From JASGDN01 sp049840815 (GTDB lineage: Bacteria; Chloroflexota; Chloroflexia; Thermomicrobiales; UBA6265): a stretch of DNA of 64,000 nucleotides. This document shows positions 33,250-42,477 of this stretch, piece after piece; the stretch's first letter is position 1, and every line of letters begins with the position of its first letter. Under the pieces are notes generated by a model. That model saw nothing but the letters and a program-made list of their open reading frames with translations, ran no database searches and was not told where the DNA came from. The translations under genes and the position numbers were made by a program. Location: NCBI GenBank assembly GCA_049840815.1, contig JASGJI010000005.1, positions 248,001 through 312,000 on the forward strand. Direction: 5' to 3'.

Positions 33250-34107
33250 ATGCCGACGCCCATCCACCCGACATCGCCCCCCTCCGACACCGCCTCCGCT
33301 TCCACCGCGCTGGCCAACCGCACGCGCGAAATCTGGGAATTGAACGCGCCGTTCTGGGATGAGCGGATGGGTGACGGCGACGATTTCCAGCAGGACCTCG
33401 CCGTTCCCGCCGTCGAAGGGCTGCTCGGCGTGCAGGAAGGCGCGTCCATCCTCGATGTCGCCTGTGGAAACGGAGCATTCGCCCGCCGCCTCGCCGATCA
33501 GGGCGCGGAGGTGGTCGCCTGCGACTTCGCCGAGACCTTCATCGCCCTCGCCCGGGGCCGGGACTCTCGCCGGGCTGGGGCACGCAAGCACCCGATCGAC
33601 TACCGCGTGGTCGATGCCACGGACGAACGCGCGTTGCTGGCGCTCGGTGAGAACCGCTTCGATGCGATCCTCTGCAACATGGCGCTCATGGACATGATCG
33701 ACATCGAGCCGCTCTTCTGGGCGGTGCCGCGCCTCCTGAAGGACCACGGCCGCTTCGTTTTCACAATCATGCACCCTGCATTCAATCATCAGGCCTCCCA
33801 CTTCATCGCGGAGGACCGCCGTACCGATGCCGGCCGCGAAACCGAATACAGCCTGAAGGTGACGAACTACCTCCGCGTTCCCCCCACGCGCGGCGAGAGC
33901 ATGAGCGGGCAGCCGGAAGCCTCGTACACCTTCCATCGCCCACTGAGCGAAATCCTGAATGCCGCGTTCAACGCCGGCCTGCTGATGGACGGCGTCGCGG
34001 AGCCGGCGTTCCCGGAAGGGTCCGGCTCCGCCAAGTCCGGCAGCTGGATGAACTACCCGACCATTCCGCCGATCCTCGCCGCCCGTTTCCGAAAGGCCTC
34101 TCGATGA
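33250..34107 (+). CDS. Class I SAM-dependent methyltransferase
   Basis: Rossmann-fold methyltransferase, 285 residues. Motif I is ILDVACGNGAFARRLADQGA; the acidic loop is VVACDFAETFIALA; motif IV region is FDAILCNMALMDMIDIEPLF, followed by LKDHGRFVFTIMHPAFNH. The substrate is not deducible: the motif IV sequence (CNMAL) lacks the NPPY of DNA/protein-N methylases, so a small molecule is more likely. The ATG at 33250 has AAGGATCA upstream. Its stop overlaps the next gene by four bases, so it forms an operon with two acetyltransferases. Confidence 0.88.
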   Translation: MPTPIHPTSPPSDTASASTALANRTREIWELNAPFWDERMGDGDDFQQDLAVPAVEGLLGVQEGASILDVACGNGAFARRLADQGAEVVACDFAETFIALARGRDSRRAGARKHPIDYRVVDATDERALLALGENRFDAILCNMALMDMIDIEPLFWAVPRLLKDHGRFVFTIMHPAFNHQASHFIAEDRRTDAGRETEYSLKVTNYLRVPPTRGESMSGQPEASYTFHRPLSEILNAAFNAGLLMDGVAEPAFPEGSGSAKSGSWMNYPTIPPILAARFRKASR

Positions 34108-34679
34108 CCACGACCGACACGACATTCCAGATCGAGGAGATCATTCCGGTAACCTTCCCCGCCTGGCGCGCGCTCCGCCTGCGCGCCCTCGCCGGACACC
34201 CGGAAGCATTCCTCCAGACCCCGGAGGAGTACGGCGCGATTCCTCCAGATGAGGCATGCGACCAGTTCTTCTCCCGATTGGGGCCACGCAGCCGGGTGTG
34301 GGGCGCGTTTGCGGAGGATGGCTCGTTGATGGGCATGACCGGGCTCTACTGCGATGACGGGGTGAAGATGGCACACCGGGCGCACATCTGGGGCGTCTAT
34401 GTCGCGCCCGAAGCCCGCGGGCATGGCGTCGGCGAGGCCCTGATGCGCCACGCGATCGCCTTCGCCCAGGGCCTGGATGGCGTATTGCAAGCCGATCTGA
34501 AGGTCGCCTCGGGGAACGAGCGGGCAAAGCGCCTCTACCAACGCCTGGGATTCCTGCGATACGGGATCGAGCCGCGCGTGCTGATCGTGGAGGGAGTCGT
34601 CCACGACGAGGATCTGATGGTGCTGCCCTTCGACGATTACCCGATCCTCGCCACCCGTTTCCCAAGGGCCTCCCAATGA
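34104..34679 (+). CDS. GNAT family N-acetyltransferase
   Basis: Acetyl-CoA-dependent transferase, 191 residues. Acetyl-CoA pyrophosphate loop (motif A): HIWGVYVAPEARGHGVGEAL. C-terminal motif B: NERAKRLYQRLGFLRYG. The ATG overlaps the methyltransferase stop (ATGA). It is a close paralogue of the next gene. Acyl acceptor unknown; protein N-termini, amino acids and aminoglycosides are all used in the family. Confidence 0.9.
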   Translation: MTTTDTTFQIEEIIPVTFPAWRALRLRALAGHPEAFLQTPEEYGAIPPDEACDQFFSRLGPRSRVWGAFAEDGSLMGMTGLYCDDGVKMAHRAHIWGVYVAPEARGHGVGEALMRHAIAFAQGLDGVLQADLKVASGNERAKRLYQRLGFLRYGIEPRVLIVEGVVHDEDLMVLPFDDYPILATRFPRASQ

Positions 34680-35209
34680 CCAGGACCAACCCTATCCGCA
34701 TCGAGCCGATCACTCCGCAGACCTTCCTAGCCTGGCGAGCCCTTCGCCTGCGGGCTCTGAAGGATCACCCCGATGCCTTCGGAGCCAGCTGGGAGTGGTA
34801 TGCGGGACTCTCGGAGGCGGAATCGCAGAAACACTTCTCGTCCCGGCAGGGGCCGCGCAGCCAGGTATGGGGGACCTTCGCCAACGATGCGACACTGCTC
34901 GGCACGGTCGGGCTCGGCTGCGACAGCGGCTCGAAGCAAGCCCACCGCGCCCACATCTGGGGCATGTACGTCGCGCCGGAAGCACGCGGACAGCACATTG
35001 GTGAAGGATTGATCGCTACGGCGATCACCTTCGCGCGTAGCATCGACGGCATCCTCCAGATCCACCTTGCCGTGACCTCGCACAACACGTCAGCGAAACG
35101 GCTTTACGAGCGGATGGGCTTCGTCACCTATGGTCGCGAACCGCGCGTCCTGATCGTGGACGGTGTCAGCTATGACGAGGACTTGATGGTATTGATGCTG
35201 GACCGCTGA
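34676..35209 (+). CDS. GNAT family N-acetyltransferase, tandem paralogue
   Basis: 177 residues with the same plan: an N-terminal AWRALRLRALKDHPDAFGAS, motif A HIWGMYVAPEARGQHIGEGL, and NTSAKRLYERMGFVTYGREP. It overlaps the previous stop by four bases. The two copies share long identical patches (such as FLAWRALRLRAL versus FPAWRALRLRAL) and differ most in the N-terminal substrate-facing part (WEWYAGLSEAE versus EEYGAIPPDEA). This indicates tandem duplication followed by divergence in specificity. Confidence 0.9.
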   Translation: MTRTNPIRIEPITPQTFLAWRALRLRALKDHPDAFGASWEWYAGLSEAESQKHFSSRQGPRSQVWGTFANDATLLGTVGLGCDSGSKQAHRAHIWGMYVAPEARGQHIGEGLIATAITFARSIDGILQIHLAVTSHNTSAKRLYERMGFVTYGREPRVLIVDGVSYDEDLMVLMLDR

Positions 35210-35267
35210 GCGCTGCGTCTCGCTCTTCGTGGCATCCTGCGAGTTCCTGAGCACCTCAAGATGTCAT

Positions 35268-35285
35268 GTCATCGTGAGCGAAGCG
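35268..35285. repeat. Half copy of the R3 outer arm
   Basis: GTCATCGTGAGCGAAGCG matches the start of R3 (GTCATCCCGAGCGAGCGG) at 13 of 18 positions or more by eye. Confidence 0.4.
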
Positions 35286-35310
35286 ATGGTCCACTAAGCA
35301 CCCCACCATG

Positions 35311-35319
35311 TGGTATCCT
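35311..35319 (+). promoter_or_regulatory. Possible extended -10 element for the first oligoendopeptidase gene
   Basis: TGGTATCCT has the same form as the TGGTATACT ahead of mreB. No good -35 box is seen. Confidence 0.2.
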
Positions 35320-35364
35320 CCGCGTCCCCGTGCCGCCGCTCTCCCCATCACTGGAGGATTCCCC

Positions 35365-37068
35365 ATGCCCGTCGCGTACCCGAGTCCCGACGCCTTCGCC
35401 ACCATGACCTGGGCGGAAATTGCCCCGTTCTACGATGCCCTGGCGGCGCGTCCCCTCTCCCTCGACGACCGCGCCAGCATCGAGGCCTGGCTGGACGACT
35501 GGAATGCGCTGGATGAATCGCTGCTGGAGGCGATCCGCCTCGCCGACTTCCACGCCGCCGGCAACACCCGCGACCCGGAGATCGCGGCCCAGGCAGATCG
35601 CCTCTCCGGCGACATCGCGCCGGAACGCGCCGCCGCTCAGACCCGTCTGGCGCAGAAGCTGATCGCGACGGGGTATACCCGCCCGGACCTCGAAACGACC
35701 CTCCGCCGCTTCCGTTCCGACGAGGCGATCTTCCGCCCGGAGAATGTCGCGCTGATCTCCGACCTGGAGCGGATGCGCAGCGAGTATCGTCAGCTCGCGG
35801 GGGGCCTCACCGTCGACTGGGACGGCGAGCAGATCCCGCCCTCCCGCCTCGCCCCGATGCAGCAATCTCCGGATCGCGCCATTCGCGAACGCGCCTGGCG
35901 GCTCCAGTTCGCGCCATACATCGCGCAGCACGATGCCTTCGCGGACCTGTTCGATCGCATGCTGGCGACGCGACAGACGATGGCCCGCAACGCCGGAGTC
36001 TCCGACTTCCGCGCCTACCAGTTCCGCGTCCTGCATCGCTTCGATTACACGCCGGAGGACTGCGAGCGGTTCCACGCGAGCGTCGAGACAACCATGATGC
36101 CGGCGATCCGACGGCGTCTGGAGCGGCGACGCCAGGCAATGGGCGTGGAGACCCTGCGACCGTGGGACATCGATGTCGATCCCATGCAGCGACCCGCGCT
36201 GACGCCGTTCACGAGCATCAACGATCTGGAGACGCGGTTGCAGGCTGTTTTCACACGGATCGATCCCGTCTTCGGCGAGCAATTCGGGGCGATGCGGGCG
36301 AGCGGCCTGCTCGACCTCGATGCGCGAGCGGGCAAGGCGCCGGGCGGCTTCTGCGACATCCTGCCGCAATCGAAACGCCCGTATATCTTCATGAGCACCG
36401 CCGGGACGGGGCTGGATGTGCGCATCCTGGCCCACGAGGCGGGGCACGGCTTCCACGGATTGGCGGCGTCGGCGCTGCCGTTCGCCCACCAACGCTTCTC
36501 CGGCGAGGAGATGGAGGAAGTCGGCTCGATGACGATGGAGCTGCTGACCTCGCCCTTCATGCGAACAGCGTATGGCGGCTTCTACGACGAAGATGCGTGG
36601 CGACGCGACCGGATCGAGCATCTGGAGATGATCATCGACCGGTTCTCCTGGATCGCGACTGTGGACGCCTTCCAGCACTGGCTCTACACGTCACCCGAGG
36701 GGTCCGACCGCGATGCGCGCAACGTGATGTGGCTCCGGACGTGGGACCGCTTCAACGCCGGGGTGGATATGTCCGGGCTGGACGCGGAGCGAATCGCGCG
36801 ATCACATCGGCAGATCCATCTCTTCCACTACCCCTTCTACTACATCGAGTATGGATTAGCGCAGCTGGCAGCATTGCAGGTCTGGCGGAACGCGCAGACC
36901 GACTGGCCGCAGGCCGTGGCGGACTATCGCGCAGCGATGGGGCTCGGCGGGTCACGCCCGCTGCCGGAGTTGTATGCGCGGGCCGGGGCACGCATGGTCT
37001 TCGACGCGGAGGAGATGGCGGAACTGATCGCGCTGGTGGAAGCGGACCTGGCCGCGCTGGAGGAGTAA
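35365..37068 (+). CDS. M3 family oligoendopeptidase (PepF type), copy 1
   Basis: Zinc metallopeptidase that cuts short peptides in the cytoplasm, 567 residues. The zinc site is LAHEAGHGFHGLAAS (HExxH) with the third ligand Glu in EEVGSMTMELL about 26 residues on. Other family marks are GKAPGGFCDILPQSKRPYIF, and HYPFYYIEYGLAQLAALQVW near the C-terminus. The ATG at 35365 has GGAGGA seven bases upstream. A paralogue follows 217 bp downstream on the same strand. No signal peptide is seen. Likely roles are peptide recycling or degrading imported peptides. Confidence 0.93.
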   Translation: MPVAYPSPDAFATMTWAEIAPFYDALAARPLSLDDRASIEAWLDDWNALDESLLEAIRLADFHAAGNTRDPEIAAQADRLSGDIAPERAAAQTRLAQKLIATGYTRPDLETTLRRFRSDEAIFRPENVALISDLERMRSEYRQLAGGLTVDWDGEQIPPSRLAPMQQSPDRAIRERAWRLQFAPYIAQHDAFADLFDRMLATRQTMARNAGVSDFRAYQFRVLHRFDYTPEDCERFHASVETTMMPAIRRRLERRRQAMGVETLRPWDIDVDPMQRPALTPFTSINDLETRLQAVFTRIDPVFGEQFGAMRASGLLDLDARAGKAPGGFCDILPQSKRPYIFMSTAGTGLDVRILAHEAGHGFHGLAASALPFAHQRFSGEEMEEVGSMTMELLTSPFMRTAYGGFYDEDAWRRDRIEHLEMIIDRFSWIATVDAFQHWLYTSPEGSDRDARNVMWLRTWDRFNAGVDMSGLDAERIARSHRQIHLFHYPFYYIEYGLAQLAALQVWRNAQTDWPQAVADYRAAMGLGGSRPLPELYARAGARMVFDAEEMAELIALVEADLAALEE

Positions 37069-37285
37069 CACCTCGCATGGGCGCGGCCCAGAACGCCATG
37101 TCCATATCGAGCTGAGCCGCTACAGGCGCTAGGCCTTTGTCCCTGCGCCTATCGCACGTCGATCGGCATGGGGCACCCGGACGGATGGCGGAATGGGGCT
37201 TGCTCACGTCCGGTAGGATAGCCTGCAGGAATGACGGCGGATCGCCCGATTCGCCGTCCGGGTTCATCAGGGAGATGCCATCACC

Positions 37286-39028
37286 ATGACGTCCACCGAG
37301 ACCATCGCCACACTCGACGCCGCGCGTCCCACGCCGGACCAGTTCGCCAATGCGACCTGGGAGGAGATCGCGCCGCTCTATGACGCGCTCGCCGAACGTC
37401 CGCTCGAACCGGGAGACACCACGGCGATCGAGGCGTGGCTGGACGACTGGAACGCGCTCGACGTCGCGCTGATGGAAGCATCGTCGCTGGCGAATGTCGC
37501 GGCCTCCTGCGATACCGCCGACCCGGCGAAGGAAGAAGCCTACCTGCGCTTCACCAGCCAGATCGCCCCCAAGCGCAACGAGCAGGTCGTGCGGCTGGCC
37601 AACAAGCTGCTCGACACCGGCTACACGCGCGATGACCTCGCGACGACGCTCCGCCGCTTCCGGACCGAACGCGACCTCTTCCGTGAGGAGAGCATCCCGC
37701 TCGAACAGGAACTCTCGAAGCTGAACGCCCGCTACAACAAGCTCACCGGCGGCATGACGGTCGAATGGGAGGGCGACGAGATCCCGCTGCCTCGCCTCAA
37801 CCCATTCATGCTCGATCCCGACCGAGCCATACGCGAACGCGCCTTCCGCCTCCAGTTCCAGCCCTACATCGCCAGGCGCGACGAACTTGCGGACATCTTC
37901 GATGCGCAACTGGCAACCCGGCAGCAGGTCGCGAAGAACGCGGGCTTCGAGAACTACCGCGACTACATCTTCCCGGCCAAGCACCGTTACGACTACACCC
38001 CGGAGGACTGCTTCAGTTTCCACCGCGCGGTGGAGCAAACGTTCGTGCCCGCAATCGGACGCCGCCTGGAAGCCCGACAAGCGCAGATGGGCCTCGACGC
38101 GCTGCGACCGTGGGATACCGGCGTCGATCCGGAGGGGCGTCCAGCCCTGCGCCCGTACCGCGACGTGGAGGAGCTGAACGCCAAGACGCAGGACATCTTC
38201 GCGAAGGTCGATCCCCTGCTTGGCGAGCAGTTCGGCATCATGCGCGATGAACACCTGCTCGATCTCGAAAGCCGCAAGGGCAAGCGGCCGGGCGGATTCT
38301 GCACGAGCTTCCCGTATCGCAAGCGGCCGTTCATCTTCATGAACGCGGCCGGAACCGGCAGCGACGTGCGCACCCTGCTGCATGAGGCCGGGCATGCCTT
38401 CCACGGCTTCGCCTCGTCGGACCTCCCATTCGTCTACCAGCGCCAGTATGGCAGCGAGATGGCGGAAGTCGCCTCAATGTCGATGGAGCTTCTCGCCTCG
38501 CCCTACCTGCGAAAGGGAGACGGCGGCTACTACGACGATGCCGAATACGCGCGGGCACGAGTCGAGCATCTCGATGGCGTGCTCAGCATCTTCGCGTGGG
38601 TGGCGACGGTGGACGCCTTCCAGCAGTGGCTCTATACCGATCCCGCAGCAGCGGACCGCGACGCGCGGGATGCGAAGTGGCTGGAGACGTGGGCGCGCTT
38701 CGATCCGGGCGTGAACTGGGATGACCTGACGCCAGAGCGGACGGCGCGCTGGCACAAGCAGCTGCACATCTTCCTCTATCCCTTCTACTACATCGAATAC
38801 GCCATCGCGCAGCTGGGGGCGCTGCAGGTGTGGCGCAATGCGTTGCAGGATCAGGAGAAGGCCGTCGCCGACTACCGCGCCGCGCTGGCGCTGGGCGGCT
38901 CGCGCCCGCTGCCGGACCTCTTCGGACGCGCGGGTGCCCGCCTGATCTTCGACGAGGAAGGCATGGCCGAACTGGTCGCCCTGATCGAAGGCCAGATCTC
39001 GGCCCTGGAGGGGTCGAAGACCGCCTGA
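37286..39028 (+). CDS. M3 family oligoendopeptidase (PepF type), copy 2
   Basis: 580 residues, alignable with copy 1 over the full length: FANATWEEIAPLYDALAERP (copy 1: FATMTWAEIAPFYDALAARP), KRPGGFCTSFPYRKRPFIFM, zinc site LLHEAGHAFHGFASS and the later Glu in EVASMSMELLA, and YPFYYIEYAIAQLGALQVWR. Both copies keep every catalytic residue, so both should be active. The ATG at 37286 follows AGGGAGATG at a somewhat long distance. A strong terminator follows. Confidence 0.93.
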   Translation: MTSTETIATLDAARPTPDQFANATWEEIAPLYDALAERPLEPGDTTAIEAWLDDWNALDVALMEASSLANVAASCDTADPAKEEAYLRFTSQIAPKRNEQVVRLANKLLDTGYTRDDLATTLRRFRTERDLFREESIPLEQELSKLNARYNKLTGGMTVEWEGDEIPLPRLNPFMLDPDRAIRERAFRLQFQPYIARRDELADIFDAQLATRQQVAKNAGFENYRDYIFPAKHRYDYTPEDCFSFHRAVEQTFVPAIGRRLEARQAQMGLDALRPWDTGVDPEGRPALRPYRDVEELNAKTQDIFAKVDPLLGEQFGIMRDEHLLDLESRKGKRPGGFCTSFPYRKRPFIFMNAAGTGSDVRTLLHEAGHAFHGFASSDLPFVYQRQYGSEMAEVASMSMELLASPYLRKGDGGYYDDAEYARARVEHLDGVLSIFAWVATVDAFQQWLYTDPAAADRDARDAKWLETWARFDPGVNWDDLTPERTARWHKQLHIFLYPFYYIEYAIAQLGALQVWRNALQDQEKAVADYRAALALGGSRPLPDLFGRAGARLIFDEEGMAELVALIEGQISALEGSKTA

Positions 39029-39071
39029 CCTCCGATTTCGCCGACGTCGCCAACGGGATGAAAAAGACGCT

Positions 39072-39105
39072 CCGAGGGCCGGGAGAGGTCTCTCCCGGCC
39101 CTCGG
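39072..39105 (+). terminator. Hairpin terminator after the oligoendopeptidase pair
   Basis: Arms CCGAGGGCCGGGAGA and TCTCCCGGCCCTCGG (15 bp, perfect), loop GGTC. It also lies just after the end of the convergent minus-strand gene. Confidence 0.75.
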
Positions 39106-39127
39106 TACGTTCTCAGAAACCCGGTCG

Positions 39128-40003
39128 CTATCGTCCACAATCGGTGTCGAGATGGTTCAGCGAGTTGACGCGATTCCCGAAGAACCAGCGGTACGTTCCA
39201 TCGACCAGAACGAAATGCATCGTCTCCTCCACCGTCTGGGCGGAGGATGTGAGCGTGCCAATCTCCTGCGTGTAGTCAACGGCAATCGCCTGACGATAGG
39301 TCGTGCCGCCAGCGATCCACTCCCAGTCCTCCACCGTGGAGATGGCATCCACATCCGTGGAGAAGACGCTGTCCTTCCAGTCCCGCGCCGTGCCGTATTG
39401 ACCGGCATACCAGCACGCGAGCGCCGCAGGAGGGACGCGTTCCTGCACGTCCGGATGCAGGAGCGCATAGAGCGCGTCATACGCCCGCAACGACTCCAGC
39501 CGACCGATCGTCATCATCGCTGCCGTGACCAGGATGCGGTTGGCATCGACGATGTCCACAGGCGTCTCGCCCGGATCGTCGAGCAATCCGGAGAAGCCCT
39601 CGTTGCACATCGGCATCAGCACCCCCGCCGTCGTAACGACGAGCACGCCATGGGCCATTCTGGCATCGCCCTCCCAATCCGCCGGCGCAGTCGCCTCGAT
39701 CTGGAGCCAGGCATGCCGGTCGATATGCTGGGGAGCAGGCGCATCTGCCGAGATTGGTGAGAATGTCGGATCGAGCGCCTGGGGCGTGCTGAAGGCCGCG
39801 ACGTACGTGAGCTCGATCGAGTTCCAGAACCCGTTGTCAATCGAGATCGAGACCGAGGGGCCATCACAGTAGACGAGCGCGCGCACCTGATCCGGCCCAC
39901 CCGGAGTCTGGGCTGCGGCACCCGAAACACCGGCCCCAGGGAACAGGGCGACGACGCAGAGCAGGGCACACCATGCCATCACGGACCCACGGCGCTGGTT
40001 CAT
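39128..40003 (-). CDS. Secreted protein of unknown function
   Basis: 291 residues. The N-terminus (VMAWCALLCVVALFPGAGVS then GAAAQ) is a Sec-type signal peptide. I do not recognise a domain. The middle reads as a beta-rich domain (VRALVYCDGPSVSISIDNGF, IELTYVAAFSTP) and the C-terminal part (LESLRAYDALYALLHPDVQE, then WKDSVF, YRQAIAVDYTQEIG, MHFVLVDGTYRWFFG) resembles small NTF2/SnoaL-like or DUF4878-like domains that often end secreted actinobacterial and Chloroflexota proteins. Several cysteines could form disulfides. The ATG at 40003 has GGAGGAG about seven bases upstream, so the start is firm. Confidence 0.7.
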   Translation of the reverse strand: MNQRRGSVMAWCALLCVVALFPGAGVSGAAAQTPGGPDQVRALVYCDGPSVSISIDNGFWNSIELTYVAAFSTPQALDPTFSPISADAPAPQHIDRHAWLQIEATAPADWEGDARMAHGVLVVTTAGVLMPMCNEGFSGLLDDPGETPVDIVDANRILVTAAMMTIGRLESLRAYDALYALLHPDVQERVPPAALACWYAGQYGTARDWKDSVFSTDVDAISTVEDWEWIAGGTTYRQAIAVDYTQEIGTLTSSAQTVEETMHFVLVDGTYRWFFGNRVNSLNHLDTDCGR

Positions 40004-40135
40004 CGGTCAATCTCCTCCACCCCACGAGGGGTGACGAGTCACGAACGACCATGTTCAGGGACCCATGCGCATGTGATTTCGCGATTATGAAATGTCCCTC
40101 CGGAAGAGGCAACGGGGTTTCACGTTCGATCGCAC

Positions 40136-41143
40136 TCAGCTCACGATGGGATCGCTGGACGGAATCACGAGCAGGTCGACGGCGGAGGGGCGGCCATCCG
40201 CACCGACGGCCTCATCGGAGACGGCGATCGCGGAGAACCAGCCATCCACGCCATCGATCGTCGTGCGGTACCAGACGGCATACGCCTCCGCGCTCGTGCC
40301 AGTCCCGTCCGACGGCGCGGTGGACACCTCCGCGATCGCGTACGTCGTGCCCTCGGTCAGCGTGAAGGAGCCGATCACCTCCGCCGCCGCGTCCGGTCCG
40401 GCAAGCAGGGAGACGGTCCGGCCCACGCCGGACTGGCTCGGCGTCACCGCGAAGGCCGGGCCGCCCTCGCGCCACGTCGTCATCGCCGCAAGCGGGTTCA
40501 GCCAGCCCAGTTCAGACGGGTGCTCCGGCGCGTCCTGCGGCCAATATCCTGGCCCCGGCGCGCACCGATAGCCGCAATGCACGCCATAGCTGGGGTTGTC
40601 GCCATTGATCTGGTCGCGGAAGAGGAAATCACGGATCTCGAAGTGCAGGTGACTCGGCGATCCCCCCTCGTCGGTACGGCGGAGAACGGTCCCGATCAGC
40701 TGCCCCGCCTCGACAACGTCCGTCTCCCGCACGTTCAGCGCGTAGTCCAGATGCCCATACATCGAGTACAGGAACGGCTTGTGCTGCACGATCACCACGG
40801 GGCCGGGATAGTCGTAGCCCGCGAAGACCACCACGCCCGACGCGACGGCCAGCACCTCCGCACCCGCCGTGTCGCCACCATCGATCGCGTACCAGTTCTC
40901 GCCAGTGTGCCACCAGCCCGCGAACGCCTGGTTCTCCGCCGCGTAGCCGTGGAGGATCAGGAAGCCATCGCCGGGAAGGCGTCCCGGCCAGCGGATCGGG
41001 AGCGATTGCGCCACGATCTCCCGCGTTTCGGCCTGCATGGCCCGGCTCACGGCCGGCCCCCCGATCCGCCCGGTGATCGCGAGCAATCCTGCCCCGGCAA
41101 GGCCGGTTCGCACCACCGCGCGACGATTCCACGGACGATACAT
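40136..41143 (-). CDS. M23-type peptidase-like protein with altered zinc site
   Basis: 335 residues with a twin-arginine signal (MYRPWNRRAVVRTGLAGAG). The peptidase-like core has AGWWHTGENWYAIDGGDTAG, LYSMYGHLDYAL and SPSHLHFEIRDF. M23 enzymes bind zinc by HxxxD and HxH; here the first motif reads H-T-G-E-N, so the aspartate ligand is Asn, while HLH is kept. The C-terminal part (VGRTVSLLAG to VDGWFSAIAVSDEA) looks SH3-like. The ATG at 41143 has AAGGAGG six bases upstream. The paralogue at 41173 keeps the Asp. Role: possibly cell-wall binding or hydrolysis outside the membrane. Confidence 0.8.
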   Translation of the reverse strand: MYRPWNRRAVVRTGLAGAGLLAITGRIGGPAVSRAMQAETREIVAQSLPIRWPGRLPGDGFLILHGYAAENQAFAGWWHTGENWYAIDGGDTAGAEVLAVASGVVVFAGYDYPGPVVIVQHKPFLYSMYGHLDYALNVRETDVVEAGQLIGTVLRRTDEGGSPSHLHFEIRDFLFRDQINGDNPSYGVHCGYRCAPGPGYWPQDAPEHPSELGWLNPLAAMTTWREGGPAFAVTPSQSGVGRTVSLLAGPDAAAEVIGSFTLTEGTTYAIAEVSTAPSDGTGTSAEAYAVWYRTTIDGVDGWFSAIAVSDEAVGADGRPSAVDLLVIPSSDPIVS

Positions 41144-41172
41144 GGCGACCTCCTTCGAGGCGGGGTGCGCGA

Positions 41173-42219
41173 TCAGCTCTCCCCGGCAGGCACGATCTCG
41201 ACTGATGTGGGCAGGAGCAGGATGTCGATGCCGGACGGACGCCCATCGGAACCGGTATCGCGGCTGGACATCGCGATGGCCGAGACCCAGCCGCTCGCCG
41301 CGCCCAGCGTGACCTCGTACCAGAGGCCATACGCCTCCGCGCTGGTGGCAATCGACTCCGGGTCGTTGATCTGGATGCCGGTGACGGTGAACGTGTCGCC
41401 CGCTTCGAGCACGAGCGTGTTGACCACCTCTCCACCGGGCGCAGCGAAGACCTCCGCAGTCCGCCCGACGCCCGACTGCGAGACCGCCACGGTGAACGGC
41501 TCGCTGTTCACTCGCCAGCTCGCCATCTCCTCCAGCGGGTTCAGCCACCCGAGCGCCGACGGATGCTCCGGCGCATCCTGCGGCCAGTACCCCGGCCCCG
41601 GCGCGCATTGATACCCGCAGGCGACGTCATAGCGCGGGGCATCGCCGTTGACCTCGGTCGAGAACAGGAAGCTGCGGATCTCGAAATGCAGGTGACTGGG
41701 CGCGACGCCATCGGTCCGCGTGAGGACAGTCCCAAGCGTCTGTCCCGCCTCGACCACATCCGTCTCCGCGACGCTCACGGCGTCATCGAGATGCCCGTAC
41801 ATCGAATAGAGGTAGGGCAGGTGCTGCACGATCACGACCCGGCCCGGATAGTCCGAGCCGACGAAGACGACCACGCCCGGTGCGACGTTGACGACCTCCG
41901 CGCCACCCGTTTCGGCATCATCCAGGGCGTACCAGTCCTCACCGGTATGCCACCAACCGGGGTTGTACCAGGTGTTCTCGGTGGCGTAACCATGCCGGAT
42001 CAGGAAGCCATCGCCAGGCCGTCCGCCCGCCCAGCGGATCGGCAATGCCTGCCCCGCAATCGATTCGAACTCCTGGTGCAGCGCCGGGATGGCGAGCGCA
42101 GCCCGACCTCCCCCACCGAGGGCGACGGTCAGCGTCCCCGCACCGAGGGCGAGCACCGCGCGGCGGGTCATGGCAGATGTTGTCGTGGGCGAGATGGCGG
42201 GAATCCGGGAATGGGGCAT
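41173..42219 (-). CDS. M23 family metallopeptidase with Tat signal and C-terminal SH3-like domain
   Basis: 348 residues, paralogue of the previous gene and 29 bp upstream of it in the same direction. The signal MTRRAVLALGAGTLTVALGG is twin-arginine. The zinc motifs are complete: WWHTGEDWYALDD (HxxxD) and APSHLHFEI (HxH), with VVNVAPGVVVFVGSDYPGRV between, as in LytM-type endopeptidases that cut peptidoglycan crossbridges. The C-terminal region (GVGRTAEVFAAPGG to ASGWVSAIAMSS) is an SH3-like wall-binding candidate. The ATG at 42219 has AAGGA eight bases upstream; in-frame starts further up lack ribosome sites. Confidence 0.85.
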   Translation of the reverse strand: MPHSRIPAISPTTTSAMTRRAVLALGAGTLTVALGGGGRAALAIPALHQEFESIAGQALPIRWAGGRPGDGFLIRHGYATENTWYNPGWWHTGEDWYALDDAETGGAEVVNVAPGVVVFVGSDYPGRVVIVQHLPYLYSMYGHLDDAVSVAETDVVEAGQTLGTVLTRTDGVAPSHLHFEIRSFLFSTEVNGDAPRYDVACGYQCAPGPGYWPQDAPEHPSALGWLNPLEEMASWRVNSEPFTVAVSQSGVGRTAEVFAAPGGEVVNTLVLEAGDTFTVTGIQINDPESIATSAEAYGLWYEVTLGAASGWVSAIAMSSRDTGSDGRPSGIDILLLPTSVEIVPAGES

Positions 42220-42448
42220 AGGTGTCGTCCTTCGGTCAGGCATTGGCGCGACGGGCGGCAGCCGGCATGGCGTAGCGAGTGATTCCAGCATAGCCGAGGC
42301 CGCACGCCCGGTGAAGGCGTGCCGGATTGTCAGGGCCGACGTCGTGCCGGCAGGCGGCAGAAGCGCTTCCCCGAAAGCCGTGTCCCACGGCATTGAGCGT
42401 CACTTCTCTCACTTCTTACCTCCCCTCTCCCCTTCGGAAAACGTGTGC

Positions 42449-42477
42449 TTGCATGTACACACGTCTGCCCATACACT
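42449..42477 (+). promoter_or_regulatory. Candidate promoter of the metal-sensor operon
   Basis: TTGCAT (42449-42454) and TACACT (42472-42477), 17 bases apart. Transcription would start near 42484, about 27 bases before the ATG at 42511. Confidence 0.5.
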
